From CAVTQY01 sp963736975 (GTDB taxonomy: Bacteria > Pseudomonadota > Alphaproteobacteria > Acetobacterales > Acetobacteraceae), in NCBI GenBank assembly GCA_963736975.1, contig CAVTQY010000001.1, positions 1,116,001 through 1,180,000 of the forward strand: 64,000 bases of DNA, given 5' to 3'. Positions 62,656 to 64,000 of the stretch are shown here, in pieces. A model generated the notes under the pieces. It searched no databases and was not told the origin of the DNA. It saw only the letters and a list, made by a program, of their open reading frames with translations. Each line of letters opens with the position of its first letter. Positions within the stretch are counted from its first letter, which is position 1. Position numbers and translations under genes: made by a program.

Positions 62656-63684
62656 ATGCCGGCGCTACGCCGCTCGTTGGTGCTGCGGCGCCGGCCGCGT
62701 GGCAGCCCCGACGCAGACGATTTCGAAATGATCGAGGAGGCCGTCCCGGCTCCCGGCCCAGGCGAGGTCCTCACCCGCACGATCTGGCTGTCGATCGATC
62801 CTTATATGCGCGGCCGGCTGTCGGACCGGAAATCTTATGCGCCCTCGGTGCAGATCGGCGAGGTGATGACGGGTGAAACCGTGGGCGAGGTGATCGCCTC
62901 CGGGGATCCGGGGTTTGCGCCGGGCGATGTGGTGGTGGGCTCGCGTGGCTGGCAGACACACTCGGTGACCCCGGCGATGCGGTTGACAAAGATCGAGCGA
63001 CCCCAGGGAGCTAAACAGAGCCCGCCGCTATCGACCTATCTCGGCGTGCTGGGGATGCCGGGGACGACGGCCTATTCGGGGATGACGGATATCGGCCGGC
63101 CGAAACAGGGTGAGACGGTGGTGATTTCCGCCGCATCCGGCGCCGTGGGGTCGGTTGCCGGTCAGCTTGCCAAACGTGCCGGGGCGCGTGCCGTGGGCAT
63201 CGCCGGCGGGGCGGAGAAGTGCCTCTGGGTGCAGGACGAGCTGGGGTTCGACGACTGTGTCGATCACCGGGTGTACGATCTGCGGGCCGAGCTGGCCTCG
63301 GCCTGCCCGCAGGGCATAGATGTGTATTTCGAGAATGTCGGCGGGGCGGTGCAGCAAGCGGTGTTCGAGTTGCTTAATCCGTTCGCCCGCGTGGTGATGT
63401 GCGGAATGGTTTCGCAATACAACGAGGCCGAACTCCCGCCCGGGCCCAATCTGGGCTTCGTCGTCGGCAAACGCGTGCTGATCCAGGGTATGATCGTGTC
63501 CGACAAGCCGGAGCGCTTCGCCGAGTGGCGCAAGCTGGCGACGCCGTGGGTGATGGAGGGCAGCCTGCGGTATCGCGAGGATCAGGTGGACGGGTTGGAG
63601 AAAGCACCGGAGGCGCTGGCCGGCATCCTCGGCGGGCGGAATTTCGGCAAGCTGTTGGTGCGGGTCGGCCCCGATCCGGCGTGA
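62656..63684 (+). CDS. NADP-dependent oxidoreductase, CurA/zinc-free MDR type
   Basis: A 342-residue MDR without zinc ligands. IWLSIDPYMRGRLSDRKSYA is the family sign. GMPGTTAYSGMTDIGRPKQG, then VVISAASGAVGSVAGQLAKR form the NADPH-binding domain, and IDVYFENVGGAVQQAV is conserved in the leukotriene B4 dehydrogenase/CurA group. It reduces an enone double bond. It follows the zinc alcohol dehydrogenase and precedes an amidohydrolase on the same strand, with gaps of 2 and 7 bases. Confidence 0.87.
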   Translation: MPALRRSLVLRRRPRGSPDADDFEMIEEAVPAPGPGEVLTRTIWLSIDPYMRGRLSDRKSYAPSVQIGEVMTGETVGEVIASGDPGFAPGDVVVGSRGWQTHSVTPAMRLTKIERPQGAKQSPPLSTYLGVLGMPGTTAYSGMTDIGRPKQGETVVISAASGAVGSVAGQLAKRAGARAVGIAGGAEKCLWVQDELGFDDCVDHRVYDLRAELASACPQGIDVYFENVGGAVQQAVFELLNPFARVVMCGMVSQYNEAELPPGPNLGFVVGKRVLIQGMIVSDKPERFAEWRKLATPWVMEGSLRYREDQVDGLEKAPEALAGILGGRNFGKLLVRVGPDPA

Positions 63685-63691
63685 CGGAGAG

Positions 63692-64000
63692 ATGATGGAC
63701 ACAAGACTTGCGGCGACGCTGATCGAATGGCGACGCCATCTGCATGCGCATCCGGAATTGTCCAACCAGGAAGCCGAGACGGCACAATTCGTCTGCGAGC
63801 GGCTGACCGAGCTGGGCATTCCGTTCGTTGCGGGTGTTGGCGGACATGGAGTGGTGGCGACGATCAGCCGGGGCCAATCAAACCGCACTGTCGGCCTGCG
63901 GGCGGATATGGACGCGTTGCCGATCACCGAAACAAGCGGCATGCCGCACGCTTCGCGCAATCCCGGCGTGATGCATGCGTGCGGCCATGACGGGCACACC
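63692..64000 (+). CDS. M20-family amidohydrolase (hippurate hydrolase-like), 3'-truncated
   Basis: The first 103 residues of an M20D metal-dependent amidohydrolase. LIEWRRHLHAHPELSNQEAE opens the protein, VGLRADMDALPITETSG follows, and the first metal motif HACGHDGHT ends at the window edge. These hydrolyse N-acyl amino acids or peptides. The ATG at 63692 follows GGAGAG. The rest of the gene, with the catalytic Glu and last His, lies beyond the window. Confidence 0.88.
   Translation, partial: MMDTRLAATLIEWRRHLHAHPELSNQEAETAQFVCERLTELGIPFVAGVGGHGVVATISRGQSNRTVGLRADMDALPITETSGMPHASRNPGVMHACGHDGHT

Overview
This window is GC-rich, densely packed DNA from a Gram-negative bacterium, most likely an alphaproteobacterium of the Acetobacteraceae/Rhodospirillales type. 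That placement is an inference. It rests on the GC content, frequent ATGA-type gene overlaps, the bamD-recN-ligA cluster, an mlaA-mlaC pair, a PEP-CTERM protein and palindromic intergenic repeats of alphaproteobacterial style. No species can be assigned from the sequence alone.

Layout. 1-10.7 kb: a truncated DUF892 protein, a Nudix hydrolase, an SDR, a convergent acyl-CoA dehydrogenase/acyl-CoA ligase pair, a nitroreductase, and a translationally coupled operon of a creatininase-family hydrolase with a two-subunit molybdenum hydroxylase. A COG4091-type oxidoreductase and a GFA protein follow. 10.7-11.0 kb: a gene-free stretch holding a palindrome and the 3' end of a dead group II intron. 11-14.4 kb: a livGFHM transporter without a binding protein. 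14.6-20.5 kb: Uma2 protein, acyl-CoA dehydrogenase, CaiB-type CoA transferase, TrmO (probable CTG start), a sulfur-dioxygenase-like metallo-hydrolase and a two-subunit 3-oxoacid CoA transferase. 20.4-22.4 kb: motB-motA, with motA frameshifted near its end. 22.5-28.7 kb: an Lrp regulator, two lipid-linked-sugar glycosyltransferases, soluble and membrane pyrophosphatases.

28.8-33.6 kb: tRNA(CAU), a glutathione transferase, a decayed VapBC module, EttA, a broken BrnT-type toxin next to an intact HTH antitoxin-like gene, and a GNAT protein. 33.7-42.6 kb: a lone peptide-type binding protein, mlaA-mlaC, metF-uvrD-lipoprotein and uvrC. 42.6-46.8 kb: an AaeB-type efflux operon (FUSC protein, DUF1656, HlyD) with an SDR at its end. 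46.9-51.7 kb is the most interesting part. It has a Cyc2-like outer-membrane cytochrome-porin fusion with a periplasmic monoheme cytochrome, followed by an ECF sigma/anti-sigma operon divergent from a PEP-CTERM propeller protein. Two near-identical ECF-type promoters lie back to back between them. 51.8-56.5 kb: bamD, a frameshifted recN and ligA. 56.6-64 kb: a formylglycine-generating enzyme with a three-times-frameshifted arylsulfatase, small membrane/secreted proteins, two MDR dehydrogenases and the start of an M20 amidohydrolase.

Acyl-CoA metabolism recurs in the first 20 kb: two acyl-CoA dehydrogenases, an acyl-CoA ligase, two CoA transferases and an SDR. The rest is a mix of housekeeping and envelope functions. 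At least seven single-base indels plus one in-frame nonsense codon interrupt otherwise recognisable genes (motA, vapC, vapB, brnT, recN, sulfatase). Some are probably real decay (the toxin modules). Others, in recN and motA, could equally be sequence errors.
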